64,000 bases of DNA from an uncultured Clostridia bacterium (GCA_944364615.1 CALVWF010000008.1:21745-85744); one strand, 5' to 3'; shown: positions 54,578-63,811, counted from the stretch's first letter. Notes: generated by a model from the letters alone, not told the origin. Translations and numbers: made by a program.

Positions 54578-56775
54578 TTTATTCGGTAATAGTTGACATC
54601 AGCAACAGTCAGGTAGACCGCGTATTCGACTACACTTGTGACAGCGAACTGAAAGTAGGTCAAAGGGTGGAAGTGCAATTTGCTCACAGAAATGTCGAGG
54701 GGTTTGTTGTAGGACGCAAGGAGACGTCCGATTGTCCGCCGGAAAAACTTAAAAGCATTTCCAAGTGTCTTGACGATTTTACCGTCTTCGACGAAAAAAT
54801 GTTGCAGTTGGGCGAATATATGTGCCGCAAGTATCATCTTCGGCTGATTGACGTGTTACGTCTGTTTTTGCCCCCGGCAATGAGGGGAAATCGTGTAAGA
54901 GCGCTTTCGCGAAAGCAGGCTACAATCAGTTCGCAGTGCGCCTTGACATTGGAAGACATGCTGGAAAAGTGCAGTCGTGCTCCCAAACAACAGCAATTAC
55001 TCGGTTACATCGCACAACACGGTGCGACGTTGAGTTCCAAACTTAGCGAGAAATTCGGTTCATCGGCATTGAAATCTCTCGTGGACAAGGGTTTGGTCAC
55101 CGAACAGGAAATCGTTGTAAAGCGTACTCCGTACAGCGGTGTAAGCGGCAACGACGCTCGGCACACTCTTACCCCGTCACAACAGAGCGTAGTAAATTCC
55201 ATCATGGCAGGAACGGGGCAAAGTTTTTTGTTGCACGGCGTTACGGGTAGCGGCAAGACGGAAGTGTACATGAACGTCATCGAACAGGTAGTCAACAGCG
55301 GTAAGACGTGTATAATGCTTGTACCGGAAATTTCCCTGACGCCAAATATGCTCAGATTGTTCCGCAACAGATTCGGCGACTGCGTTGCAATACTGCACAG
55401 CGGATTGTCTGCAGGCGAAAGGTTTGACGAATGGATGCGCCTGCGTGAGGGCGAAGCAAAAATAGCAATCGGTGCCCGCAGTGCCGTATTCGCTCCCCTT
55501 GACAACATAGGAATAATAATTATAGACGAAGAACACGATTCCAGTTATATAAGCGATTTCAATCCTCGTTACAACACAATAGACGTTGCAAAGTACCGCT
55601 GTTCACAGTACGGCAGCACGCTTGTCTTAGGAAGCGCGACTCCGTCATTGGAAAGTTTCTTGTCGGCACAGCGCGGCGAACTTACGCTGTTAAGTCTGCC
55701 CGAGCGCATAAACAAACGTCCTTTACCTACGGTGGAAATCGCCGACATGGCAATGGAGAGACGAAAGGGCAACAAGGGGTTGTTTTCCGAATTGCTCAGA
55801 CAGCGTCTTTCCGAGACTATCGAAAAGGGCAATCAGGCAATACTGTTTCTCAATCGCAGAGGTTATTCCTCTTTTCTGATGTGTACGAAATGCGGTTACG
55901 TTGCACGCTGTTCCGATTGCGATGTGACGCTTACCGTGCACCGGGAAGACAACGAACTTAAATGTCATTACTGCAACAAACGGTACAAAATGCTGACCAA
56001 CTGTCCCGAATGTGGCAGTAACGCTTTTCGTCAGGGAAAGATCGGCACTCAACAAGTGGTGGAAATGCTCAACAAAATGTATCCCGACGTCAAGGTGTTG
56101 CGCATGGACGCCGATACTACGCAAAACAAGGAATCTCACGTAAAGATATTGTCCGCGTTTGCCAATCAGCAGGCGCAGATTCTTGTCGGAACGCAGATGA
56201 TTGCCAAGGGACACGACTTTCCCAACGTCACGCTTGTGGGAATACTTGACGGCGATCAGAGTCTGTACTATTCCGATTACCTTGCTACCGAACGCACGTT
56301 TCAGTTGCTGACGCAGGTGGCGGGACGAAGCGGAAGGGACACGCAACCGGGCAGAGTGGTATTGCAGACATATACACCCAATCATTACTGTCTGCAATTA
56401 GCGGCCAGACAGGATTATCTCGGTTTTTACAAAAGGGAAATAAATCTGCGTGAAGCGTCGCTGTTTCCGCCTTTTTCCACTATAGTGCGTATACTGTACA
56501 GCGGCGAGAACGAAAAAGACTGCATAACACAACTGACAAAGCATTTCAACGGAATAAGTGCATTGAAACAACAGTACGAGCAGGATTTTCTTTATCTCGA
56601 CAAAATGCGTTGTCCTCTCAAGCGCGCCGAAAAAAAGTACCGTTTTCAGATACTGATGAAACTGTCAGTGCGTTCCACTGACGAAATATTGCAAAAAATT
56701 TATTCCGTAACGGACAGTACGGACGTAAGGGGCGTTACTGTCTTCGTGGAAAGAAACCCCCAGAATCTTACATAA
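54574..56775 (+). CDS. priA: primosomal protein N' (PriA helicase)
   Basis: It restarts replication forks by loading the replicative helicase. The 733-residue protein has an N-terminal DNA-binding domain, Walker A GVTGSGKTEVY (about 219-229), DEEHDSSY, and two zinc-binding clusters (CTKCGYVARCSDCD and CHYC...CPEC, about 443-486), then motifs IV-VI with VAGRSGR. Eight cysteines are present. ATGA overlap with coaBC gives translational coupling. Confidence 0.97.
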   Translation: MIYSVIVDISNSQVDRVFDYTCDSELKVGQRVEVQFAHRNVEGFVVGRKETSDCPPEKLKSISKCLDDFTVFDEKMLQLGEYMCRKYHLRLIDVLRLFLPPAMRGNRVRALSRKQATISSQCALTLEDMLEKCSRAPKQQQLLGYIAQHGATLSSKLSEKFGSSALKSLVDKGLVTEQEIVVKRTPYSGVSGNDARHTLTPSQQSVVNSIMAGTGQSFLLHGVTGSGKTEVYMNVIEQVVNSGKTCIMLVPEISLTPNMLRLFRNRFGDCVAILHSGLSAGERFDEWMRLREGEAKIAIGARSAVFAPLDNIGIIIIDEEHDSSYISDFNPRYNTIDVAKYRCSQYGSTLVLGSATPSLESFLSAQRGELTLLSLPERINKRPLPTVEIADMAMERRKGNKGLFSELLRQRLSETIEKGNQAILFLNRRGYSSFLMCTKCGYVARCSDCDVTLTVHREDNELKCHYCNKRYKMLTNCPECGSNAFRQGKIGTQQVVEMLNKMYPDVKVLRMDADTTQNKESHVKILSAFANQQAQILVGTQMIAKGHDFPNVTLVGILDGDQSLYYSDYLATERTFQLLTQVAGRSGRDTQPGRVVLQTYTPNHYCLQLAARQDYLGFYKREINLREASLFPPFSTIVRILYSGENEKDCITQLTKHFNGISALKQQYEQDFLYLDKMRCPLKRAEKKYRFQILMKLSVRSTDEILQKIYSVTDSTDVRGVTVFVERNPQNLT

Positions 56776-56802
56776 CAAATATTTTAAGAAGGTAATTACA
56801 AT

Positions 56803-57258
56803 ATGGCTATTCGTAACATTGTAAAAATGGGCGATCCGATATTGCGCAAGGTGTGCAAACCCGTTACTCAGTTTGACGGTAAACTGGCGTCTTTGCTGGA
56901 CGATCTGAAGGATACGTTGCACAAGGCGGAAGGCCTCGGACTTGCCGCGCCTCAGGTGGGAATTTTAAAGAGAGTGTGCATTGTGGAATACGAAGATGCG
57001 TACTACGAATTGGTAAACCCCGTACTTATTTCTTCAAGCGGATCTTGCAAGGACAACGAAGGATGTCTTTCCGTACCGGGATTCCGCGGTATAGTGGAAA
57101 GACCTCAGTTTATAGAAGTGGAATATTTTGACAGAGCGGGTGAAAAGCACCGCGTACAGGCAGAGGGATATTTTGCCAGAGTGTTTCTGCACGAAATGGA
57201 CCACCTTGACGGAATACTGTTTGCCGACAAAATGATTCGCAAGATAGTAGACAGGTGA
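56803..57258 (+). CDS. def: peptide deformylase
   Basis: It removes the formyl group from nascent proteins using Fe2+. The 151-residue protein has the three motifs GLGLAAPQVG (about 46-55), EGCLSVPG (metal cysteine) and HEMDHLDG (two metal histidines and the catalytic glutamate). ATG follows AAGAAGGT. It is paired with fmt, which adds the formyl group it later removes, in the usual order. Confidence 0.97.
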   Translation: MAIRNIVKMGDPILRKVCKPVTQFDGKLASLLDDLKDTLHKAEGLGLAAPQVGILKRVCIVEYEDAYYELVNPVLISSSGSCKDNEGCLSVPGFRGIVERPQFIEVEYFDRAGEKHRVQAEGYFARVFLHEMDHLDGILFADKMIRKIVDR

Positions 57259-57272
57259 CAGTCGGAGGTAAT

Positions 57273-58202
57273 ATGAAAGTTATATTTTTGGGAACTCCCG
57301 ATTTCGGCGTACCCGCGCTGGAAAGCATTATACGCAGTAATCACGAAGTCATTGCGGTGGTATGCCAGCCGGACAAAACGGGATCGAGAGGTAAGGTCAA
57401 TTACTGTGCCGTCAAGCAGTGTGCATTGCAACACGGTATTCCCCTTTACCAGTTCGAACGCATTTCAAGAGACGGAGTGGAAACTTTAAAACAACTCCGA
57501 CCGGACATCATGGTAACTGCCGCATACGGACAGATACTTTCCCAGCAGGTCATAGATATACCCGCTCACGGCATAATAAACATTCACGGTTCTTTGTTGC
57601 CTCAGTACCGTGGGGCGGCACCCATTCAGTACGCAGTTCTGAAAGGGGACAAGACAACGGGTATAACGATACTCAACACCGTGCTTAAAGTGGATGCAGG
57701 CGAAATGATTTTGCAGGAATCTCTGGAAATAGGCGATGACGAAACTTCCGGACAATTGTTCGAACGTATGGCTCAACTGGGAGGCAAACTGATTGTCCGC
57801 GCGCTTGATCTCATTGAACAGGGCAAAGCGGTTTATACTCCTCAGGACGAAAGCAAGGTTACATTTTCGCAGAAGATAACTTCCGACATGGAAAAAATTG
57901 ACTGGAACATGTCTGCTCAGGAAGTTCACAATCTCGTAAGGGCGCTCAATCCTTCTCCTGTTGCATGGACTTCGGTGGAGGGCAAGCGCGTCAAAATTTA
58001 CGCTACCGCGGTCAGCGATGTGCACCACACCAAACCGAGCGGTACCGTGCTTTCCTGCGGAAAGAAAAATCTGACAGTTGCGTGCGGAAATGGTACGGCA
58101 CTAGATATTCTTACGTTGCAATGCGAAAACTCACGCTGTATGGATATAGTAAGTTACCTGTGCGGACGTAAGATTTCAGAGGGCACGGTGCTCGGCAAAT
58201 GA
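57273..58202 (+). CDS. fmt: methionyl-tRNA formyltransferase
   Basis: It formylates initiator Met-tRNA with 10-formyl-THF. The 309-residue protein starts VIFLGTPDFGVPALE, has NIHGSLLPQYRGAAPIQ with the catalytic Asn and His, and a C-terminal OB-fold. ATG 57273 follows GGAGGT; an upstream start at 57255 overlaps def and lies before this site. Its stop overlaps the rsmB start as ATGA. Confidence 0.97.
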   Translation: MKVIFLGTPDFGVPALESIIRSNHEVIAVVCQPDKTGSRGKVNYCAVKQCALQHGIPLYQFERISRDGVETLKQLRPDIMVTAAYGQILSQQVIDIPAHGIINIHGSLLPQYRGAAPIQYAVLKGDKTTGITILNTVLKVDAGEMILQESLEIGDDETSGQLFERMAQLGGKLIVRALDLIEQGKAVYTPQDESKVTFSQKITSDMEKIDWNMSAQEVHNLVRALNPSPVAWTSVEGKRVKIYATAVSDVHHTKPSGTVLSCGKKNLTVACGNGTALDILTLQCENSRCMDIVSYLCGRKISEGTVLGK

Positions 58203-59476
58203 ACACTGCATTTTTAACGGCGCACAAGATACTTGCCGAAGTGTATTTCGACAAGGCTTTTTCCGCAATCACTCTCAACCGATATCTTAACGGTGCGGCA
58301 TCTTCAGACAGATCGCTTATTACCAAGTTAGTATACGGTGTGCTGGATACAGACATTCAGACGGACTATATCGTTTCTCGATTTGTAAAAAAAACAAATA
58401 AACAGGCACAACTGTTTTTGAAAATGGGAACGTACTGCCTGATGAACCTGTCCGTACCTGTTTACGCTGTTGTAAACGACATTGCGGAGTTGTCCAAGAT
58501 CACGGGAGACAGGTATCTTGTCGGATTTGTAAATGCAACGTTAAAAAATATTGCCACGTCCATAAAAAACAACGACATATCCTATCCCGATGGAGACAAA
58601 GGATTCTGTATCGAACATTCTTATCCCGAATGGGCTTTTGCAAAACTTGTCAGGGACTACGGATGGGAAGAAGCAAGAAACATTGCGTCTTATCGTTTGC
58701 CCGTGTCGGATTGCGTCAGGGTAAACACTGAGGCAATTTCCGTCAGCGAATTTAAAAAACTTGCCGAAGCGACGCTTACGCCAACGATACTTCCCGATGC
58801 CTTCTGGGTCAAAGGCAGGATCAGAGGAGTAAGCGAAAAATGTTACACGATACAGTCTCTCGCATCAATGCTTGTTGCCCGTGCGGTCGGCGCAACGGGA
58901 GTGTGTCGTGTGCTTGATTGCTGTTCCGCTCCGGGCGGTAAGGCCGTGTATATCAAGCAATTGGATCATGACGCTTCCGTTACAGCGCAGGAATTGCATC
59001 CGCACCGAGTAAAACTGATTGCCGATTACTTTAACAGAATGGGCGAAAGTGCCGAAATAGTGTGCGGAGACGCTACCGTGTTCAATCCTCATTGGGAAAA
59101 CGCTTTCGATTACGTGTTGTGCGACGTTCCTTGCAGCGGATTCGGAGTTCTGGATTCACGCCCCGACATCAAACTTTTCCGACGTAACGAGGATATATCG
59201 TCTTTGATGAAATTGCAACAAGCCATTCTGTCAAATTGCAGCAGATACGTGAAGAACGGCGGAACGTTGGTTTACTCAACCTGTACGATATTCCGTCATG
59301 AAAATATGGCATGCGTGGAAAAGTTTTTAAAAAGCAATTCCGATTTTTCGCTTTGTCCCATCCATTTGCCTGAGTATGCGCCCGTAAACGGGCAAACACA
59401 TTACCAGTTTTTACCACACAAAGACAAAATTCAAGGCTTTTTTGTCGCTAAAATGGTAAAAAGAATTAAATCGTAA
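58199..59476 (+). CDS. rsmB: 16S rRNA m5C967 methyltransferase
   Basis: It methylates C967 of 16S rRNA using SAM. The 425-residue protein has an N-terminal NusB-like RNA-binding domain (1-130), the SAM motif LDCCSAPGGKAVY (about 239-251), and two catalytic cysteines, in DVPCSGFGVLDSRPD and YSTCTIFRHEN. Four-base overlap with fmt. Confidence 0.95.
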   Translation: MNTAFLTAHKILAEVYFDKAFSAITLNRYLNGAASSDRSLITKLVYGVLDTDIQTDYIVSRFVKKTNKQAQLFLKMGTYCLMNLSVPVYAVVNDIAELSKITGDRYLVGFVNATLKNIATSIKNNDISYPDGDKGFCIEHSYPEWAFAKLVRDYGWEEARNIASYRLPVSDCVRVNTEAISVSEFKKLAEATLTPTILPDAFWVKGRIRGVSEKCYTIQSLASMLVARAVGATGVCRVLDCCSAPGGKAVYIKQLDHDASVTAQELHPHRVKLIADYFNRMGESAEIVCGDATVFNPHWENAFDYVLCDVPCSGFGVLDSRPDIKLFRRNEDISSLMKLQQAILSNCSRYVKNGGTLVYSTCTIFRHENMACVEKFLKSNSDFSLCPIHLPEYAPVNGQTHYQFLPHKDKIQGFFVAKMVKRIKS

Positions 59477-59509
59477 ACTTTAATTGTATAACTATTACCT
59501 AAAAAGATA

Positions 59510-60553
59510 ATGAATATTTTAACAGATTACGACAAGACGCAGTTGCGTCAATATATTACCGAAAAATATCGGGTAAAACCCTTTGTGGCTGACCAGATAT
59601 TCGGCTGGGTGTTGAAAGGCGCCGATTTTCACGAAATGACTAACGTTTCTCTTGCTCTGCGTGAAAAACTGTCTGCAGACAATCTGACTACGGGTATAAG
59701 CATAATCGACACCCGTACGTCTGCCGTTGACGGAACGCAGAAATTTCTTTACCGCCTTTGGGACGGCAACGTTATCGAAGGCGTGCTGATGAAATACAAG
59801 TACGGCAACACCTTGTGCGTTTCTACGCAGGTCGGATGCCGAATGGGCTGTCGGTTCTGCGCGAGTACGTTAGACGGACTTATACGCAATCTGTCTTCGG
59901 GAGAAATATTGGGTCAGGTCATTGCAGTCAATTCTTTAGGAGGCGGTGAAAGATACGTTACCAACATCGTGCTGATGGGAAGCGGCGAACCTTTGGACAA
60001 CTTTGACAACGTTGTCAAATTTATCAAAGACGTTTCTTCGCCCGAAGGACTGAACATTTCGCAACGCAATATATCGCTGTCGACATGCGGACTTGTGCCG
60101 GAAATGGACAAACTTTCGCAACTCGGTCTGTCGGTCAATCTGACCATAAGTCTGCACAACGCTTCGGACGAAAAAAGACGGCTTATAATGCCCGTCGCCA
60201 ACAAATACTCGGTAAGCGAAATAGCCGAAAGCGCAAGGAAATATTTTGAAAAAACTCACCGTCGTGTGATTTTCGAATATACGTTGATAGACGGCAACAA
60301 CGACAGTTACGGCGACGCACTGAGACTTGCGTCCGTTGTGCGAAATATGTCGGCTCACGTCAATCTGATACGGCTCAATCCCGTCAAAGAACGTCATCTG
60401 CGTGCGACCTCGGACGCCAATGCCAAAAAATTCTTGTCCTATCTGGAAAAGGCGGGAGTGTCGGCAACATTGCGCAGACAGATGGGAGTTGACATTGACG
60501 GCGCTTGCGGTCAGTTGAGAAGAAAATTTATGGAGGAAAATGCAGTTGAGTAA
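59510..60553 (+). CDS. rlmN: dual-specificity 23S rRNA/tRNA adenine methyltransferase RlmN
   Basis: A radical SAM enzyme that makes m2A2503 in 23S rRNA. The 347-residue protein has the cluster motif Cys110-x3-Cys114-x2-Cys117 (CRMGCRFC) and the C-terminal catalytic Cys333 (ACGQLRR), GSGEPLDN, and SLHNASDEKRR. No ribosome site is obvious before ATG 59510. In most Firmicutes rlmN is followed by stp and pknB; here rsgA overlaps its last 14 bases. Confidence 0.95.
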   Translation: MNILTDYDKTQLRQYITEKYRVKPFVADQIFGWVLKGADFHEMTNVSLALREKLSADNLTTGISIIDTRTSAVDGTQKFLYRLWDGNVIEGVLMKYKYGNTLCVSTQVGCRMGCRFCASTLDGLIRNLSSGEILGQVIAVNSLGGGERYVTNIVLMGSGEPLDNFDNVVKFIKDVSSPEGLNISQRNISLSTCGLVPEMDKLSQLGLSVNLTISLHNASDEKRRLIMPVANKYSVSEIAESARKYFEKTHRRVIFEYTLIDGNNDSYGDALRLASVVRNMSAHVNLIRLNPVKERHLRATSDANAKKFLSYLEKAGVSATLRRQMGVDIDGACGQLRRKFMEENAVE

Positions 60554-61421
60554 TCTGCTTGACGGTACCGTAATCAAGGGATTAGGCGGTGTTTTTGAAG
60601 TGATGCACGACAAAGATACCTTTGTTTGCGTTGCTCCCAAAAAGTTGCGCTACGGCGACGGTGAAATACTTGTAGGCGACAAAGTGCGGTTTGAAGTGCA
60701 AAAGGGCAAGGGAGTAATTGAACGAATCTATCCTCGCCGAAACCGCATGACAAGACCGGAAGTCGCCAACATAGACATTGCGTTTATACTTCTGACCGTT
60801 GCTCCCGCTCCCGATCTTTTGCTCGCAGACAAAATACTCGTAAACTGTTTTGCAAATAAAATCACCCCAGTAATCGTAGTCAGCAAGTCGGATATAGCGG
60901 ATGAAAATTTTTCTCAACGCATAAGAAACAACTATTCGTCCGTTTGCGATGTGGTGACAGTCAGTTCTCTGAACGGGGACGTTTCGCAATTGCTCGGCTA
61001 TATAGACGGAAACACAGTGTGTTTTGCAGGGCAGTCCGCCGTTGGCAAGACTTCGTTGCTCAATACGCTTGTCCCCGATCTCAACAAGAAAGTAGGCGGT
61101 CTTTCCTTAAAGACGGGCAGAGGACGTCACACGACAAGGTCCAGCACTATATATTCGGTAGGCGACGGTTTTGTAGTGGACACTACGGGGTTTTCCATGC
61201 TGGAAGTAACCGATACGGTAAGTTCCGACCTTATGCTGTATTACGACGATATGATGCAGTTGTCGCCGCAATGCAGATATAAAATGTGCACCCATACCGC
61301 CGAACCCGACTGTGCCGTTAAAAAGGCTGTGGAAGAGGGCAGATTCTGTCTCGAAAGGTATCAGCGCTACCTAACTCTTTACAATGAACTGGCGGAGAAA
61401 GAAAAGTCCAGATATAAATAG
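60540..61421 (+). CDS. rsgA: ribosome small subunit GTPase RsgA
   Basis: A circularly permuted GTPase that matures the 30S subunit. The 293-residue protein has an OB-fold, then the permuted order: NxxD-type VVSKSD, GQSAVGKTSLLN (P-loop), DTTGF, and a C-terminal zinc motif CRYKMCTHTAEPDC. AATTTATGGAGG inside rlmN gives its ribosome site. The start overlaps rlmN by 14 bases. rpe follows closely, as in B. subtilis. Confidence 0.96.
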   Translation: MQLSNLLDGTVIKGLGGVFEVMHDKDTFVCVAPKKLRYGDGEILVGDKVRFEVQKGKGVIERIYPRRNRMTRPEVANIDIAFILLTVAPAPDLLLADKILVNCFANKITPVIVVSKSDIADENFSQRIRNNYSSVCDVVTVSSLNGDVSQLLGYIDGNTVCFAGQSAVGKTSLLNTLVPDLNKKVGGLSLKTGRGRHTTRSSTIYSVGDGFVVDTTGFSMLEVTDTVSSDLMLYYDDMMQLSPQCRYKMCTHTAEPDCAVKKAVEEGRFCLERYQRYLTLYNELAEKEKSRYK

Positions 61422-61446
61422 AATTGACCTGAAAGGAGTGTCAGAA

Positions 61447-62088
61447 ATGAAAAAAATGATTGTCAGTCCCTCCGTGCTGTCAGCCGATCTTGCCGATTTG
61501 GGTAACGAATGTCGTCGTTTGCGTGACAGCGGTGCCGACTGGATACATTGCGACGTGATGGACGGTAGTTTTGTTCCCAACATCACATTCGGTATGCCCG
61601 TTGTAAAAGACATGCGCAAATACGTGGATATTCCGCTTGACGTGCATTTGATGATAGACAAACCCGAACGGTATATCAGTCAGTTTGCCGACGCAGGCGC
61701 AGACCTGATCACGGTACACCTCGAAGCATGCACAAACGTCAGAGCGACGCTCAGACTTATACGTGATTGCGGTTGTAAGGCGGGGTTGTCCGTAAAACCC
61801 GCCACCAGTCTGCAATATATCGAGCAGTATAAAGACTGCCTTGACATGTTGCTGATTATGTCAGTAGAGCCCGGATTCGGCGGACAGAAATTTATGGAGC
61901 AGACTTACAGAAGATTGCGGGAAGCACGCAAAATCGTCGGTGACAAAGTGCTGTTGCAGGTAGACGGCGGTGTGAATCTGACAAACGCTCCATTGCTTGC
62001 GGAAGCGGGCGCAGACGTGCTTGTGGCAGGCAGTGCTGTCTTTAATGCGACAGATATGTCCGAAGCCATAAGAAAATTGAAAGGTTAG
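61447..62088 (+). CDS. rpe: ribulose-phosphate 3-epimerase
   Basis: Pentose phosphate pathway enzyme. The 213-residue TIM barrel has SVLSAD, DVMDGSFVPNITFG, the metal-binding histidine in DVHLMI, VEPGFGGQKFM and QVDGGVN. ATG 61447 follows GAAAGGAG; a longer frame from 61384 overlaps rsgA and is rejected. thiN, which follows it in B. subtilis, is absent; the next gene is spoVM-like. Confidence 0.97.
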   Translation: MKKMIVSPSVLSADLADLGNECRRLRDSGADWIHCDVMDGSFVPNITFGMPVVKDMRKYVDIPLDVHLMIDKPERYISQFADAGADLITVHLEACTNVRATLRLIRDCGCKAGLSVKPATSLQYIEQYKDCLDMLLIMSVEPGFGGQKFMEQTYRRLREARKIVGDKVLLQVDGGVNLTNAPLLAEAGADVLVAGSAVFNATDMSEAIRKLKG

Positions 62089-62145
62089 TTTCTCCGGTAA
62101 CAATTTGTGCATTTAAGGCATATATTGTAACAACTGGAGGATTTC

Positions 62146-62253
62146 ATGAGAAAGAATATTTGTTGTGTCAAGTTGCCCGCCTTTCTCGGTGCGATTTTAA
62201 GGCTTTTGCTGGGAAAACATGTTATCGGATACAACACTAAACGCCCGAACTGA
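62146..62253 (+). CDS. spoVM: SpoVM-like stage V sporulation peptide, with a C-terminal tail
   Basis: A 35-codon gene: ATG 62146 six bases after TGGAGG, TGA 62251-62253. It contains VKLPAFLGAILRLLLG (residues 8-23), matching the B. subtilis core IKLPKFLGGIVRAMLGSF, an amphipathic helix that senses the curved forespore membrane and guides spore coat assembly. The proline that matters in B. subtilis (Pro9) is kept. The N-terminus is different (MRKNICC), and about ten extra residues follow the helix; B. subtilis SpoVM is 26 residues. Position between rpe and rpmB is the conserved one. The stop codon lies in the loop of the terminator. Confidence 0.82.
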   Translation: MRKNICCVKLPAFLGAILRLLLGKHVIGYNTKRPN

Positions 62254-62269
62254 TTCGGGCGTTTTTTTT
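62240..62269 (+). terminator. terminator of the housekeeping cluster, spanning the spoVM stop
   Basis: ACGCCCGAA pairs with TTCGGGCGT around CTGA, then eight T. The loop is the stop codon region, so the stem encodes the last residues of the SpoVM-like peptide. Confidence 0.92.
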
Positions 62270-62301
62270 GTTTGAATGTAATTTTGTTTTAATCGAGTTT
62301 T

Positions 62302-63360
62302 TCAGGCAATGTCATTGTCCTGATTCTGACTGTTTTCCGTATTTTCCTGATTTGCGACATTGTCGTCGTGTACGCTTACGGCGCCCTCACGGTTTAACGA
62401 CAACCTGTTCCACAGTTTCTCGAAGGGTGCAAATATAAGCGGATATATTCCCATGCACGTAAATGTGACTACTGCGTATCTGACTGTGCGGAAGATTCTT
62501 TCAAATGTTTCCATTCCGTCTTTCATTATTTTGGTTCCGTCAGCGGTATACGTGTAGATCACGCTGTTAAAGGGCAGTTTTAACAGTTCGTTCAGGCCGA
62601 GGAAAAGTGCTCCGCCTGCAGCCACACGCAACGCAATACGCCACCAACAACGTGTATTTTTAAATTTTGTCACCTTTTCTTCAAACAGCACTGCAAATAC
62701 AAATCCGAACAGTATTCCGTATCCCGTAAAGAAATCGCTTGTAGTGCAATAGAAAAATCCTGCGGCTCCCAGTACCAGTGCACCGGCATAGACAATATAT
62801 TTGTTGAGTTTTCTGAGTAACAGGTCGATGAGAAATACAAGTATCACGCCGAGGGCAAGTCCTGCGACAACGTCGGTGAGGTAGTGCGCTCCGAGGTAAT
62901 TGCGTGACAATGCTACAAGCAAGGGTATGATTATGCACAGTGCGGTCATCCACTTTTTCATTGTCTTGCGGTATGTGACGGCACATCCAATAAAAAGGGA
63001 CGCCGACCCCGACGAATGACCCGACGGGAAAGAATAGCCGCCAACGTCACGCAGGTTTTCTATTCCCGACGCACTGTCAAAAGGACGTGTGCGCCTGACT
63101 ATGTTTTTGATAAGCGGATTTGCCACGGTTGCAAATATAAGCATAAAGCCGATTTTTTCGCCTTTGCGTTTGTCCAGTCCCCAGTAAATCAGCCCCATTA
63201 TTCCGACAAGTACAAATTCTTCGCCGAACATCGTGATAAAGTTCATCAGGTAATAAATGAAACTTCCCTTTCCGCCAAGACTTTGCAGCCAGATGATAAA
63301 ATCCGTTTCGAAGGGCAAAGCCCATGTGTTACCTATTTCGGCAAACAGCAGCGTCAGCAT
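62302..63360 (-). CDS. PAP2-family phosphatase
   Basis: A 352-residue membrane protein with about nine hydrophobic segments. The three phosphatase motifs are present: K-x6-RP (KNIVRRTRP), PSGHS and SR-x5-H-x3-D (SRNYLGAHYLTD), with the catalytic histidines. It probably dephosphorylates a lipid pyrophosphate or phosphatidate. After about residue 230 two to four further helices and a Asn/Asp/Gln-rich tail follow, longer than a minimal PAP2. Strong AGGAGGTGG ribosome site. It lies between spoVM and rpmB, where B. subtilis has nothing, and is on the opposite strand to the cluster. Confidence 0.9.
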   Translation of the reverse strand: MLTLLFAEIGNTWALPFETDFIIWLQSLGGKGSFIYYLMNFITMFGEEFVLVGIMGLIYWGLDKRKGEKIGFMLIFATVANPLIKNIVRRTRPFDSASGIENLRDVGGYSFPSGHSSGSASLFIGCAVTYRKTMKKWMTALCIIIPLLVALSRNYLGAHYLTDVVAGLALGVILVFLIDLLLRKLNKYIVYAGALVLGAAGFFYCTTSDFFTGYGILFGFVFAVLFEEKVTKFKNTRCWWRIALRVAAGGALFLGLNELLKLPFNSVIYTYTADGTKIMKDGMETFERIFRTVRYAVVTFTCMGIYPLIFAPFEKLWNRLSLNREGAVSVHDDNVANQENTENSQNQDNDIA

Positions 63361-63477
63361 TTAGCCACCTCCTTTAATACAGAGTAATTTTAACAAAAAA
63401 CCGTTTGTTTTTCAAGATGTGCGGACAAATTAGTGCGCAATTTAATTTAAATACGGTATTGCGTGCGATTTTAAGGC

Positions 63478-63507
63478 ATAAAAAAAGACTTCGCGCCGGG
63501 CGAAGTC
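63478..63507 (-). terminator. terminator after rpmB
   Basis: GACTTCGC/GCGAAGTC with loop CCGGC (63487-63507), then seven T on the minus strand. Confidence 0.88.
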
Positions 63508-63524
63508 GTCAGATTTCTTCAATA

Positions 63525-63710
63525 TCAGTTTTCCTTGTTTGCAGTTCTGATGCAACGGGTGCAAACATATTGAGTAGAAACATGACCGTCTTTTTCTACC
63601 TTTACTTTTTGCAGGTTGGCGTTGTATGTTCTGGGAGTCTTTCTGTTGGAGTGACTGACATTGTTTCCCGACATCTTTGCCTTACCGCATATAGCACATA
63701 CCTTTGACAT
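63525..63710 (-). CDS. rpmB: 50S ribosomal protein L28, cysteine-containing form
   Basis: A 61-residue ribosomal protein. It begins [21 protein letters not shown], carries two Cys pairs (CAIC and CTRC) that would bind zinc (the C+ form), and has [12 protein letters not shown] typical of L28. ATG 63710 follows CGGAGGTG; an upstream start at 63755 is rejected. In B. subtilis it follows spoVM; here it is on the minus strand with its own promoter and terminator. Confidence 0.96.
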   Translation of the reverse strand: MSKVCAICGKAKMSGNNVSHSNRKTPRTYNANLQKVKVEKDGHVSTQYVCTRCIRTANKEN

Positions 63711-63731
63711 ATTTACACCTCCGTGTAGTTG

Positions 63732-63774
63732 ATTAATGCTAAAATATATTAGCACTAATTAAAAGGTTTGGCAA
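63732..63774 (-). promoter_or_regulatory. rpmB promoter overlapping an inverted repeat
   Basis: Minus-strand TTGCCA (63774-63769), 17-base spacer, TAATAT (63751-63746). The -10 lies in an inverted repeat ATTAATGCTAA (63732-63742), six bases, TTAGCACTAAT (63749-63759), one mismatch. It resembles a repressor site. Confidence 0.6.
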
Positions 63775-63782
63775 GCAATTTT

Positions 63783-63811
63783 ATGCAAAAATTTGGGTAA
63801 TACTGTATAAT
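63783..63811 (+). promoter_or_regulatory. promoter of the Asp23-like gene
   Basis: TATAAT (63806-63811) with a weak ATGCAA (63783-63788) 17 bases upstream. Divergent from the rpmB promoter. Confidence 0.5.

Noticed and set aside
63732..63759. TTAGCAC within the rpmB dyad taken as CIRCE
   Set aside because: CIRCE needs TTAGCACTC-N9-GAGTGCTAA; here the arms and spacer differ. The groES site is the true CIRCE.
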